Positions 1-12,584 of a stretch of 64,000 bases of DNA are shown here, in pieces. The stretch lies in contig KV425559.1 of assembly GCA_001632425.1 (NCBI GenBank), positions 317,577-381,576 of the forward strand, written 5' to 3'. The notes under the pieces are model-generated. The model saw only the letters and a program-made list of their open reading frames with translations. It did no database searches and was not told the origin of the DNA. Numbering within the stretch: position 1 is the first letter of the stretch; each line of letters opens with the position of its first letter. The stretch is from Neolentinus lepideus HHB14362 ss-1. Lineage: Eukaryota > Basidiomycota > Agaricomycetes > Gloeophyllales > Gloeophyllaceae. The translations under genes were made by a program, and so were the position numbers.

Positions 1-137
1 GTCATCACAGCAAACACGCACCTGATCTTTCCGTCCGTAGCATCCAGAATCTCAATCAGCCCTTTCAAAACACCCTGGTCCTTCTGGTAGGCCTCAGACG
101 AGGTGAAAGTAACGAGCTCGATGACTGGCAGCGACAT
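1..137 (-). CDS. Probable dimeric alpha/beta-barrel (ABM-like) protein, 5' end only
   Basis: The gene begins with an ATG at 137-135 and its first exon runs to 22. A canonical donor (GTGCGT) follows at 21, and the rest lies beyond the window edge. The visible 38 residues start MSLPVIELVTFT and have the pattern of small fungal monooxygenase-like ferredoxin-fold proteins, which open with a conserved P-V-x-E-L-V strand. The function of this family in basidiomycetes is not established. With only one exon visible the assignment is tentative. Confidence 0.5.
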   Translation of the reverse strand, partial: MSLPVIELVTFTSSEAYQKDQGVLKGLIEILDATDGKIRCVFAVM

Positions 138-1122
138 CGTGGGTTTGCAAAGTCGGATATCGAATCCTTGGCCATGTCGATCTCATTTATATGTTCTTGA
201 TAACAAAGAACCAAGGCCTAGGGTAGATTAGTGATGAATACGCACTAGTGACTATCGGCGCCGCACGCGCCGCACGGTAAACACGATGGCACTTGCGGGG
301 TGGGCCACTGCTGCGCATAGCAATTTGACGAGACCTGGGAGAAGGCCTCAGGACTCAGTATTTTAGGTTGCATATCACCAATGAAATTTCTTCTCCTTAG
401 ACATGTTTTAAGACTACTGACTAACTCCCACAATAACAAAACCCATAAAGCCGAGTCTACTATCAAGTCAGTACAAGTTGTACACAAGGTCAATCAAAGA
501 TGTCTATTCTAGAATCGACACGACAAGCCCAGCCACTATAGCTACAAGCGCAGCACAGTAGACTCCCGAAAGGGGAGCAGCAGTATCAGCAAGGGCGATT
601 ATGAAACGGTAGAGCAAACCTTCGAGACATTGACTGAGGCAGCAACAAGTTAAGCTACGGCGCCGGACTCTGCACATGGTCAACGAACGGATGACACCAC
701 TTTTAAAGTGGTTGAGACCGCCATTGTCGTGTCGACTCCTGGTCATCGAGTGTGATCTTCTCTCATAGGTGCTGAGCGCTGAACTGGGAGACTGCTGGCA
801 TGTCCAGTAGGTGAGCAGTGTGGTAAGCCAGTCATGCAGATGACCGCTTCCATACGAGTGTGCTGCTGCGCACTGCCGTGAGGTGGGTCAGGTCGGTGAG
901 AGTGAGAAGCTGTTTGCACAGCACGGCTTCACACCTTCTGAAAATCCGTAGTCCCCTTCTCCCCATCATGCACAACCTTGTTCCACATCTTAAGCTTCAA
1001 TCCCTCCTTCTCATATCAGCTCCTTCTGCGCGACCTAATATTTCCCCGTCCACCGCACCCGGTGCCCTTCACGTCGTGGTGCACAGAATGGTGCTCGGGA
1101 GAGGAGAACAGTAGCAATGAGT
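138..1122. other. Intergenic stretch, no gene seen
   Basis: Only short, biased-free open frames without recognisable domains occur here. The first part is presumably the promoter of the gene that reads leftwards from 137. I see no tRNA, repeat or transposon feature. Confidence 0.5.
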
Positions 1123-1248
1123 TTATAAGGCTGCCGCGGCTGGCTTAGGATTAACCTGTGTCGAGTCGACAGTAACGATCTCCTGCTGGTCCTTCTCCAT
1201 AATCGGGTCCTCGAACATCGCGATCTCGTACTCGGGCACAGCGCTCAT
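1123..1248 (-). CDS. Possible small peptide or terminal exon of unknown gene
   Basis: An open frame of 41 codons with an ATG at 1248 shows GC-rich third positions and an acidic composition (starts MSAVPEYEIAMFEDP, ends PKPAAAAL before TAA). This looks more like coding DNA than its surroundings. It could be a short gene or the last exon of a gene whose upstream exons I could not find. It has no CaaX box, so it is not a lipopeptide mating-pheromone precursor. No family was recognised. Confidence 0.25.
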   Translation of the reverse strand: MSAVPEYEIAMFEDPIMEKDQQEIVTVDSTQVNPKPAAAAL

Positions 1249-3607
1249 GTTAAGCAGGTTTCTCAAGTGAATGCAGAATGAGTGGTGATGGAGGGACTGC
1301 GAAAGCCATATGGACGTGAAGGCGAGAAGAGGTGAATAGGTCATGGCGCAGCAAGACGTGTGCCGGACGAGCAATGTCCAATGCAGGTGTGACGAGCCCG
1401 TTCAGCCACCCATTAAGGACATTAGCCCCTGTACACATCAATTCGCTCCTTTTTTTGGGTCGCACCGTACTGTACTGATAACCGATTCTTAGGGAATCGG
1501 AAATATTCGCGGCAGTCGTTCTGATGCCCTTCTGGGATTGTGTTTAGGCATCCCTCACGGTCATACAGAGTGAGTCAAGATTGACTTTGACTCGCTACAG
1601 TAATTTTCGTTTTCTTTAGCACGATTGCCCACATCTTTGGCGGTATTTTGGAACTCTTTCTCTTTATTTTCAACGCCCAAATCTAATGCAAATGCACCTG
1701 ATATCAATGCGAATGCACTGATAGCCGGAGCCGGGCGTGGCATATTTGGTCTCAGTGGCTTCACTGGAAGAGTCGGACTGCCACCGATCATTTCAGGACA
1801 AGGTACTCGAGTGAGCTACGCCCGCAATCCGATTCCGAACCGACTACGCTCGCCACGGCCAGAGGATTGTCTGAATTGACGGCATCATATCTGGGGAGAC
1901 TTGACGCAGTGGCGCATGTCAAAGAAACCGCAGCTGAGATATATGGGGTTTTGATTAGTACTCTCTTGCGAGTGTTGCTAATTTCGGTATTCATTGCCCC
2001 TTACCCCTGACAAAGCAGTGCAATGCCGATTCACGTCTGCGAGGTTCAGTTTACTGTGGACCTAGTTGACTACGGTTTGGACAACCGATTTCCGTCATCC
2101 GAACCTTGCCACTATATACCAATTATAAAAGTCGGGTGGCTGGAGAAGTATTATCGATGTCGGCCCTCCGTGATGCTCGTACAATGATAGAAGATATGTA
2201 TAGCCATTCTCAGGTAGGTATCGGAATAGCGAGGTAGTGAGGTAAGTGTCTCTAAATTTCTCGGTACCGCCTTCCTCATCAGCACCGTCATCTTTCAGTT
2301 TTGCACCTCCCCATGCATCAATCCATGGTTCTTCATATCCCGAGACCTCTCTGGACTTCAATCAGTCGTGTCGCAGCTTCAAGCTGCAGTTGTTGACACT
2401 GAGGATGCTAACACTGTGTAGTCTTTTCCGTCATCAATGAAGAAAAGGGGCGCTGCCAAACCTTTCTGATTTTGCGCGATCAAATTCCATACCCACAGTG
2501 CAATGAAGAGTATAAATTACTCAACCCGGATGCCGAGACGCTATGCTAGGTTTAATATACTTCATAGTGCTATAGGTGACCAGCGCCACAGTTGCCCACT
2601 TGACTGTTTCATCGACCGACGTCAATAGGGTACAACATACATGAACTTTTCAAGATGGAGAGGAGATTGCTGTCCAAAGTACTAGCTGTAGTTCGTAAGC
2701 ATATTTGCTTCCGTGCGAGATTCCCGGCGCCTCCCGACTTGGATTCCAAAGCTTTCCGTGTGGACCGGTCGCTGCGGAACCCAACACTTATCAAAAATTA
2801 CGGAAATACACCCCGTTCCTTGATCATCGCCATTGATGAGAGCTACGGTGTTATGTTCCTGCAAAGAGAATCCGCGTTCTAGGGCAACGTTTTCATGCAC
2901 AAGTCACTACTGCGCTCCCGCAGGGGATCCCGGTGAGGCGCAATCCCCGCTCTGTTTATTAAATCTTCTCATCATGACCGCCTCATATCTTAATCTTCTT
3001 GCAGCCGAACACTGTGCTCACAAAAACACCAGATCACCGGCCGGTGTCTCTGGCCAGACATGAGGGAGTGCGAAGTTCTCCGACACAGCTTGTTGCGATA
3101 AGCAAGATTAATGAACTACGCCATCATCTTAAGAAAAGCCACAAGAGGTAAGACGGCGCTTCTCGGAATATCGGAACGGTTCTTTTCTTCCACCACTAAA
3201 AGGTGAGAAAGCGATCAGGATCGGGTTTCGGGTTTACTTATGGACACCGAGCCGCTGCCCACGGTAGTGATTATGAGGACGTGTTGAGGGTCTAATGTCC
3301 GGTTGCCTCAACCCCCTCTGGATGGCTGCTGATGAATGCGCAGGCTGCCAACGGACTCTCCGGCCTGACATTCTGCGGCAAAGGCGGGTCAACCGGATGT
3401 TCCTGCCCCAGGTCAGATGAATCACCATGTGGTGATGTTTCAGGTTCGCCCATTGCGGCGTACTGGCGACTCAACCCCCCCACATCCGGAACTCCTTTAT
3501 ATCCGTTCTTCCGCTTGTTTGACATGCCCGATTAGCGCTTGGATTTTCTCTATAGAGTTGCCGCCCATTGGTCCTTCTTTCCCTCAGATCCCTCACGCAT
3601 CCCGCCG
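1249..3607. other. Gene-poor stretch with one coding-like relic
   Basis: No complete gene was found. On the minus strand around 2098-2361 an 88-codon open frame lacks an ATG but reads like protein in its first half (acidic, Gly/Asp/Glu-rich, containing EEPWIDAWGGAKL). It may be a decayed exon. Everything else in this stretch looks non-coding. Confidence 0.4.
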
Positions 3608-5213
3608 ATGCACCAAGCACTCGTTCAATCCCAGCTGCTACACGAGATATTCAGTCACTTGCAGGTGCAGAAGCGATGGAATGTAACTGCAGATACGACG
3701 ATGGAGCGGCAACACCTCATCTGGATTGCCCTCACTTGCAAGACTTTCCTGGACCCAGCGCTAGACATCCTGTGGTCTCGAATCGACTCGCTCACGCCAC
3801 TCCTCAAACTTCTCAGAGGATTCCAATGGGCCGGGGACTTCTACGTGCGCACGTCTTATCTATATTACTTCGCTTCTCATCCTGTGATAATTTTGACAGA
3901 TTCTCACTGGACACGTCTCATCCGACGATCTTGGGCGCTTCGAGCGCTACGCCAACAGCGTCCGCGAGCTCGAGTACAGACGAGACGAGTACCTCCACTC
4001 ATCCATCTTCCACCGTCTTCTCGCGACACGTTCTGCACCCTTGCTGCCGAACCTTCGTGTATTGAATTGGGACGATGCTGACCCATCCTCATTGGAGCCG
4101 TTCTTTCTCCTGTCTCCCAGTCTGGAACGGGTGGAGATCAAACTGGCATATAGCACCAAGATCGTCCTGAAGGAAGATCATGCATTGCAAGCATTCATAT
4201 GTGCTCTGATGGACAAGGCACCGTCCTTGCAACATTTCGCATTCAGTGGTGCGCTTCGGCGTAATTACCTCCAGTGCCTACCGATGTTGGCTGCCTTACG
4301 ATCAGTGAAACTGATCGGAAAAGCACCTCTCGATGAGTGTGAGGGCCCCATTGCTCTCACCACGCCTCACATGTACTACAATTTCTCCATTTTGGAGCAC
4401 CTCACGAGTCTGGACATTGACGTCGACGGACTCCAGACATTCTACGACCTCCATTACTACCAATTCCCCGCTCTCTCGCAGTTGCGACTCTCGGGGAATC
4501 TGAGCATTATTATGTCCGCGCTCGACACCATCTCAACAGGAAGGCTCACGCGTCTTGCGCTGTACTTCGCGAACACGAAACCCCATGACCTTCCTGCTCT
4601 CTTCCTCCAAATCTCCCGCAGATTCCCTCAACTCACAGGCTTGACAGTGCACGCAGCGATGCCCTCTTTTCGGCAGCTGGTCGAGCAGCTTATATTCACC
4701 GACGTCTTAGGCTCGCTGCTGAGCCTGGGCAGCCTCCAGGACGTCGATATGGAGCTGGAAAATGTCGCACTCGTCATGAATAACAATGACGCTGCGTCCT
4801 TGGCTGCTGCATGGCCGTTGCTGCGGACCTTCTCCTGTCACTATTCTGCGGTTCCCAATAACGACTCGCCCACGCTGTGGTGCCTCCTGGCGTTTGCTTA
4901 CCACTGTCCTTTACTCCTCAGCCTTTCCATGCATGTGCGTATGCGTATGCCGCCTGCGAATACCTGGGAGCCACCCCGCGTGCATGGACTGAAAACGATT
5001 GATCTGCTCGAATGGCCAAGTGACTACATTGACGTTACGCAGACGGCGATGATATTGGACCGTCTGTTCCAGAAGCTGGATCTGGCAACTATAATGGACG
5101 AATCGTGGAGGTCATCTACATGGAAAGCCGTGTTTCAGGCTATGTTACAGCGCCGGAGTGCCTGGCATGTTCGGGACGGAACATTGCATATCTTGTCCAT
5201 GCCCATCATGTGA
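3608..5213 (+). CDS. F-box/leucine-rich-repeat-like protein
   Basis: Two exons, 3608-3844 and 3900-5213, joined by a 55-nt phase-0 intron, give 516 residues. The ATG at 3608 is the first in frame before the F-box. The N-terminal ~50 residues have the Agaricomycete F-box pattern (LLHEIFSHL, then ALTCKTFLDPALDILW). After the junction comes the typical segment with RFERYANSVRELEY. The rest is an irregular leucine-rich region of about 350 residues that matches the LRR-like substrate-binding half of these proteins. By family it should dock to Skp1 in an SCF ubiquitin ligase. The substrate is unknown, and such genes are numerous and fast-evolving in mushrooms. The gene stands alone and converges with HIR1. 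Confidence 0.8.
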
Positions 5214-5654
5214 GATAATTTCCGGGCAATTGGGACGACGATCCCCCATACAATACATCTCTTCTTGTGCCCGGCATTGTACGATACCAAGCACGCGGAC
5301 AATACTGTAGCATGTTTCTTTAGAACAGGATCCCACTCTAGAATATTGTTCCCGGATACCGATACATTACTGTAATGGATCTCGAGCTGGCGTATGCGAA
5401 GAGACGAGATGAAAACACCCAGACAACACATGAAGCGATGTACGATGGAAAGCAAGTGCGCGATTATCGATAGCAGAACCATTCTCAAGTCACCGATATA
5501 GCATAACTTACTGACTACAAGGTAAGACGAACAAGCATGCAGAGCTACAAGTACCAGAAGAAGGAACATTCAATCATTCATCGACGCTTGCCTTCTTTAG
5601 CGTATCCTGCCAATCTATGGCTAATTTCGTCAGTGTCCTACTTCGGGCTGGAAA
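5214..5654. other. Convergent 3' region between F-box gene and HIR1
   Basis: About 440 bp separate two stop codons that face each other. The stretch probably holds the two 3' untranslated regions. A 144-codon minus-strand frame at 5135-5569 begins with a non-ATG codon and has no domain, so I do not call it. Confidence 0.5.
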
Positions 5655-8600
5655 TCAAAGATTAGCTTTGCCAAGGACCACAGCAGTACTCGCACCAAAA
5701 ACGTTGAGAACATCTCTGAGAAGATCACGCTTCGAGAAACCTAAGACTGTGGGCGACCACGAATCATCCTTGCCAGGGCGCCTGTGAAAGGTATCAGCCT
5801 CCGGAAATTAAACGTGCAGATTTGACAGCTTACCAGTAGACAGGCCCGAACAACTCCTTGATCAACTCTTCCGCTTTCCCTCGGAAGCCTTCGTCCGCGA
5901 TCTTCTTCGCGTATACCAACAGCACCTGCTTGAACTCCTGGGGGCTATCCATAGCCTTCGCACTATGTATCTTCGTCTCCAGATGGCCTAGAGTCAGGGC
6001 GATATTCCACCAGCCTGGTCTGACCTGACCAGGCTCGATATAGCCGTCTTCGCCAGGGTTAGGTGACCGCAGTTCTCCCTCGATGGAAGAAACTATACCC
6101 CGCGCGGCGACTTGCGTATTCGCGCGCTGCCGGCCTTGCCATGCATCAGACCCAGCAGCCCACCAGCGCTCACTCAGTTTGACCCAGGACGACAACGAAC
6201 AGTCGTATGAATACGCCACACCATTCGACATTTGAATTACTGGGGCACCATTTGGCCGCACAGACGCCGAGCGTACAGTCCGCCCTGGTGCTTCCAGGAG
6301 AGACTGGATCGAGACGGGCGCGAAATAAGTTGCTCGTTTCTTCACGTCCCAGACATAAAGCATGCCGGAAGCGGTGATCGCCATGAGCGCACCCTTACTA
6401 CCGTCAAAGAAAGCAGGTGGTGACCCAAGAGCAAGAGTTGGCATTAACCTGGCAGAAGAGTTCGGTCATCTCTCTTTTAACATTGAGATAGGAAACATAC
6501 CGTCGTCCTTGTGGCGAGTAAACATTCACTGACCCATCATCGCTCGCGCACGCGCAATACACATTCGTCGCCGCCAACGCCAACGTCGCAGATGGCAAAT
6601 AATCCAACCACTGAGTCTGCTTCCGACTGACGAACACCACCTCAAAGTTATCCGCATTGTCCGAATTCTTCGCCTCAAACACCGACTCCTCGCTACCACT
6701 GCCCTCAACCTTCGTGCTCAGATATGTCAACAGCGCCGGTACGCTCAAGACGCTCCTTGGCACCCCAACCCACCCGTGTTCGGGTATTGCCATCGCCCGC
6801 CCGACAATCTCCTTAACTACCACCTGCTCGCGTGGCCTGTCCCCACCGAGTGTTCTCGGCCTGCTCGGCCGCGAACTGTCATCCATAAGATCCGGAGCGC
6901 TCGATTTCCGCTTCCCTTTCCCTGACCAAGACGTAGAGTCGTCCAGAGCTTCTATCCGCACGTCCATCCCACGGTCCATGTCCACGTCAAACGAGTAATC
7001 GGCGAAGCTATTCAATGTCTGCATAGTGACAGTCGACGTGGACGGCGACGAGGGTCGGCTAATATGGTGCATTGGAGGGGGCGGTAGGCGAATGGCAGGT
7101 GCGGAGTATGACTGCGGTAGGTGAGCATCCTCGAAACTGCGCGACGTGGACGGCGGTGGTCGAAACGATGCTTCTGAGTTCGACGCAGAAGGTATCGACG
7201 CAGAAGGAATGTTCGCGGCGGAACCACGTAAAGATGTCGGAACAATTCTCTTCTTGTCCTTCCGCTTCGCAACAAGCTTATTGATTCGTTCACCACCGTC
7301 CTCGTTCGCCTGCGAGTCGAATCCGGTTTGCTGTGTAGGCACCACTTGGGCAGGAGAGTTAACGGACGACGTATGAGAGTATCCGTCGGGTATAGGGGAG
7401 GGTATGAAGCCGAATTTGTGGAGATACTGCTTTTGTGCCGAAAAAGGCGCTATGCCCTCTAGTTCTTCACGATCGAAGTTGAACACCCCAAGCGTACCAT
7501 CAGACGACACTGCGTACAGTGTCAGCCCATCCCATGACCTTTATCAACACATGAGTGGCGTGATACAATCCGATACAAGATATTCTTTACCAGCTTAGAT
7601 CCATGATCTGTCTATCGAACGCTTCCTTCGCGACGATGAGGGGTCGAGCGGATTTTGTCTGCCATACCGAAACCGATCTGTCGTCGGCGCCGAGGGCCAC
7701 AACCGAGCAGATATTCGAGGTTTTAACTTCGCCGTCCGGATCTCGAAGGAAGATGTGGGGGTTATAACACTATTAAGAGAGGATGAGCACCTCCATAGCA
7801 GTAGGAATGTCATTCACGCACAGCTACTTCAACCGTGTTTTCGTGACCAACAAGGCTGATTTCGCTTGTCCATGTGTTGCGAGCAATGACGGCAGCGATA
7901 AACACGAAACCCTTATTATTGGTGGCATTCGATGCTGTTATGTGCGCACCATCCGGGGACCAGCTATGAGACCTCAGATCGAGTACACAGTTCATAAACG
8001 CATATGGCCGTACCTCAATCGCCGGAAGAACGTGCTCCCCGGCGAATCTTCGAAAGGTTTCCTGATCTCCGCTTCGAGGCCCCAATCTGTGGTTCTCCAA
8101 ATCTTCACAGAACGATCGTCTGACTGGGTGGCGAGGAATTCGCCGACTGGGTCCCAACAGACGCCCTTCACGAAGCCATTGTGCAGATCCAATTTATGCA
8201 GGCGCTCTGCAACGGAGCTCTGGTGAGGTTGGGTGGAATGCTGAATGTGCACTTGACTAGTGGCATGCACATACCTAGTGTATATCCGCACCATACGATC
8301 ACTTGCGAGTCCAAGCCTACTGACGCTAGGTAACGATCGCCCGGAGACCATGCAAGGTCCGTCACGTCTACGGAGCGTTTGTATTCAGTTGCGAGCAATT
8401 ATGGAAAGTACGCACCACTCTCATGTCCAGGCAGTCGTTTCATAGGCTTCCACCCTTCCACATTCACCTCATCCGAACCCCAAACCTTGCCCTTTGCTGA
8501 TCTACACGCCAATGAACCTCCCGCTCGCAAGTTCGAGATTCACGCCACTCACGGATCCAAATCCCATATCATAACAATCTGGTCGTCGCTTCCGCTCGCA

Positions 8601-8926
8601 AGCCATCGTCCGGAGTGCGCCCATCGCACACAAAGCACTGGACCCGTATGCATTGTGAGCGAGCACAGTGCCTTCGGCGGCTTGTTCGATAGTTCCGAGG
8701 CTTCACTCAGAATAGGCTTTATGCTCCATATTCTGACCTTTGCGTCGAGGCCTCCTGTAGCAATTCGGGAGTCGTCTGGGTGAACATGGACAGAGAATAT
8801 GGATAGGCGTTTCGTTTGGTCGCCTTTGATAGATGTGTCTGCACAGAAACCATTGAATTTCGAGCAAATCCAGTCTATGTATTTCTTACCTTTATGTGCC
8901 ACCCAAGCTGGCTTTGTAAACCTCAT
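5655..8926 (-). CDS. HIR1: Histone chaperone HIR1/HIRA (WD40 protein)
   Basis: Ten exons read leftwards: 8926-8890, 8838-8553, 8501-8416, 8367-8275, 8206-8014, 7963-7822, 7769-7591, 7538-6501, 6448-5834 and 5781-5655. They sum to 2796 nt (931 residues), close to the usual length of the family. The first ~400 residues carry WD40 repeats, including the HIRA signatures ATGGLDAKVRIW, GSDDQIVMIWDLDP, WSPGDRYLASVGLDSQ and ATQSDDRSVKIW. A basic B-domain-like motif (KRKDKKRIVPTSLRG), the Asf1-binding region in this family, follows. The C-terminal half matches the HIRA trimerisation/Hira domain and ends in the conserved region around LIKELFGPVYW. HIR deposits H3-H4 independently of replication and represses histone genes. 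All introns are canonical and 48-68 nt. Confidence 0.95.
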
Positions 8927-11900
8927 CTCTGCTCGTACATGCAAGGTGCAACTTAGCGGGGGTTCGACTACGGCCGATCCCAATATATTAATGTGCACGT
9001 GACGTAGCAGATCGTATAAACGTGAAATTTCTCTTTTTCTTGTTTCCCTACGACCAGCCGCTTACCACTCCTCTAAATGCCTTGTCTGACTTGGAAGGAG
9101 TAAATATCAAAGCTGGTCAAGAGGAATTCAGATCCACTTTCGCTAGCAGCTCTATGTTTCGTCGCTTGGCGGAACGATGATGGTTTTCTAGATAGTGGTG
9201 AGAGCTACATTGCTTGTTTCCGGGAGTTCGTGTGCTTGAGGGGCACAAGGTCCACTGAGGGGCGAGGGAGATGTGAGTACGAATCAGAAAGTCAGAGAAT
9301 GGGGTCGTGCCCAGTCAAGAAAGGGTGGTGTCTACCAGCAGAAGGCAGTTTGTAAATTCATGTATCGTGGTCATAATGTTCTGCGCAATCCAGACCATTA
9401 TGTTTTTCCTACTCAAGGCTCCTGTCCAATTCCTGCTGAAATCTAGGATGGAAATCAATGTATACAATGCCTTGGCCTCCACATGACAGTTCGTCCAGAC
9501 AGATAATTCAGATGCGCTTCATGGAGAGACGGGTACATCTGGGAGTGCCTCTGACTTTGGCAGCTTCAGAAACCCGACGGGGGAGAGCGGGAACCTCATT
9601 GAATTTAGTGCACACACGGCAGAACAAATTATGCTCCGTGAATGCTTGCGTTTCCTGTCCATCAGAGTCCTCAGCTTGGGAGAAAGCAGGCCGGGCAGAA
9701 TAAAATTTCAAGCCCAAACGCTCCCATCAACGGAGTTACAGATGACTTGCACCGCTGGTCATGCAAGACACGGTGATAGTAAGTCGAATATACGTGGAGC
9801 GGCCTCCAAGTTCGTAGACAAGACGCTATTCATGCTAGTGATCGGCACTACGATTACAAAAAACGAAGCACCGGGCACCAAGGAAGAGATACTAGTGGCC
9901 CCTGGGGTACAGCTGACGGAGATAAATACGGCGCCTGTGCGAGACTCGTGTTAATTGGACGTACCATCATTACCCGCAAGACAGTCACCTCCATTGAGTT
10001 TGCTCCACGTCTTGCCACTATCGAGCGCCGTTCCACTGCATTATCATTCTATCTGTTCAATAATAGGTAGAGCAAAAAGAGGTTACCTGCGACGCGATCG
10101 GGCAAACGCCATGCCGTCTAACATTTCCCGTGATTCCCTCAAAGGAATCACTACCAATAGTCCTTGTATAGAGGATAACGTGAAGTGCCAAACGATTGGG
10201 ATAATTTAAACAGCGCCTATCACAAGGAAAGACGCCAAGTTCCGTCAGACAAGCTAGTTAGCATCGACAGGCAGGCTATATCGTACCTGCTTCCCTACTC
10301 ATGTCCATTCACATATACCCCCAAGAAACTGCGCTGATCCTCTGGATATGGCAAGGGTATCTTTACGTGCTGCGGCCCCAACCTGAGAGCACGGAAAGTT
10401 GTCCGCGGATCTTAGTCGCCATCAAGAGGGAACGGTTGCATTCGGCGAACTCGGCGAGCACGTCGGCCATAATGGAACGCCGCACACGACAGTCCTTGGA
10501 GATAACAAGGGTATCTGCAGGAAAAGACGCAAGTCAGAATGAGCACCGCCATCGAGGAATGGCTAACTCCGTACGATGCGATGCTACGAACATGCACCGG
10601 CCATCTCTCGAACGAAACTCACGTGCCACCCTGGCGGTCAGTCAGGACGGAACGATGATACCCGGGCTCCCACACGATCCGCCACAGCAGGAGTAGTGAC
10701 CGGACCATGTCATGACGATAAGAACTGACAAGTGGAACTGGGGATATCGCAAGTATACGCCGTGCCGAGGTAACCTCCAGCTAGATCTGATTCAGTATAC
10801 AGGACGGTCACGAGGTCCTCAACCAGACCCTAGTTGACCGTCTGCTTGGTGGTAACAAGTCTCCGAGAGACGTGATGTGCATTCTACTACCATGACTGGT
10901 AGTGCTGACATCCATCGATGGGCCTTGTACAGCAGATCCGGCTGAACGAGGCAGGTCGGAACTAACTGGACGAATACGCTCTGCGCGGCGGTTATATAAA
11001 CACGACCGGTGCGCTGAGATAGGCAAGAAGACTGTCGATCCTGGTCACATGGTGAGAGACGCGGCCACCCGTTTGAATGGTGACCACCAGGAACCTGAAG
11101 CGTGTATATAATCAGTTGTTATGGTCGAACGGCCTTCGGACTGGGGGGGGGAACCAAATGGAACGAGAGATAAGAGAAGAGGAAACGGAAGAGTGCGAGG
11201 ACCGATGCTTACTGCGAGCTAGAAAGACGATCGCTCCAATCGTGCCCATGAGAGTAGCAAAACCACTCTGTCCTCGCAGAGTGAACTCTGACCACTCTGG
11301 CAGCTATTAGAGAAGCCAGGGCCGGCGTTGTGGAGCGCAATGTCTTGTTGCGGAGTAGCTTTGCCAAGCGAGCCGATGTGTCGCAACCTCGTGGAGCATC
11401 AGGACGATGAGCAATGCGGAGGAGGGATCGCAAGAAGCTTCATTATCATCTCGAGATCCGGGCGTCTATCGTAGGTACATGTCAGATTGAGACGCTACTT
11501 GCCAGACGGTGGAATTGCGGATAAACTAGCTGCCAGGTCACCGGTCAGTATTCCCATTGACACAGGGACACATTTCTCAAGCCCGAGACGGATGACGTAC
11601 AAAGCTGTTCCATTCGTTTTGCACCGGTGAGGCCAAGCTCAAAGAAGAGGCGAGAGTTAGCCAAGACGATGTGGTTTAGGGAGCCAAGCATCGTGTCAAA
11701 GTAACTCGGATGTGCGCAGGCCAGGAGGGTATCGTAGATCCCATACCTATCGACCGGGGGAGGAGACGCAGTGCCTCCATGGCACGCTGATATCGCAAGG
11801 GAATTACTGCACTGGTCTCCGGCAGCACCAAGCGATGTGATCCGTCAGGCTCCGGGGTTACATTGTTGAAAGGGTCTCTGCCTGGGAGTCTGAGCGATGT

Positions 11901-12584
11901 TTCTATGGATTACGTTCAATGCAGCCGCAGTAGGTTAATCGTTTAATGGTCATAATACGACATCGAATTGAGTCCCCGTTTGCGTCCGAGTTTACATTGC
12001 ACCGGCGAGTGAATACTCCCCGAACGGGGGGATCTCAGCCACGAGTCTCAAGGTTCGTGGATTCAAAACCATGCCAATCATGAATCGTTCGGCATGACAT
12101 GAGGCTTGATTGAAACGGTCTGGGAACTCACATTGAGAGCAGCGACCCCGTGAATGCAATTATTACAGACGAGAGCTGAATGGTTTGTAAATCATGGCTT
12201 AGACCCGGCATAGGGCATTATCTACGTCTCCACGTTCGGACGCAAAAGGCAGCGGCGGAACGAGCGAGAGGCTTGAGTGTACGGCCAGAGAAGGCGACAA
12301 TAACCGTTCATGGATCAGTTGATACGACCCTGCCGAGAGTGTTGGCAAACGAAAGAAAGGCAATACACTGAACACAAGGGGGGCAGGTTATGCGTGGCGG
12401 GTGGCGCGGGTCAAACAGGGCAGGTGGGCAGCCACCGGCCGTTGCCGGCTGGCCCGTTGATTGTGCTGTGCGGACATTTCGCTGGATTGCACTGAGCGTA
12501 TTTCTACACCGTCACTTTGCAGCCAGATGGATTCCAATTCCCGCTGTTAGTGCTGGCCTCAGCTCAGCTCCTGTTTCTGCCACA
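8927..12584. other. 3.7-kb gene-free stretch
   Basis: It begins with the HIR1 promoter. Beyond that only short frames with no domain, no codon-bias signal and no splice-compatible extension are seen on either strand. No terminal inverted repeats, LTRs or recognisable transposase fragments were found by eye. It may be old, decayed repeat DNA. The last few hundred bases serve as promoter for the gene at 12585. Confidence 0.5.

Noticed and set aside
1123..1248. Possible mating pheromone precursor
   Set aside because: The peptide is short and acidic but ends in AAAAL without the CaaX farnesylation motif required of basidiomycete pheromone precursors.
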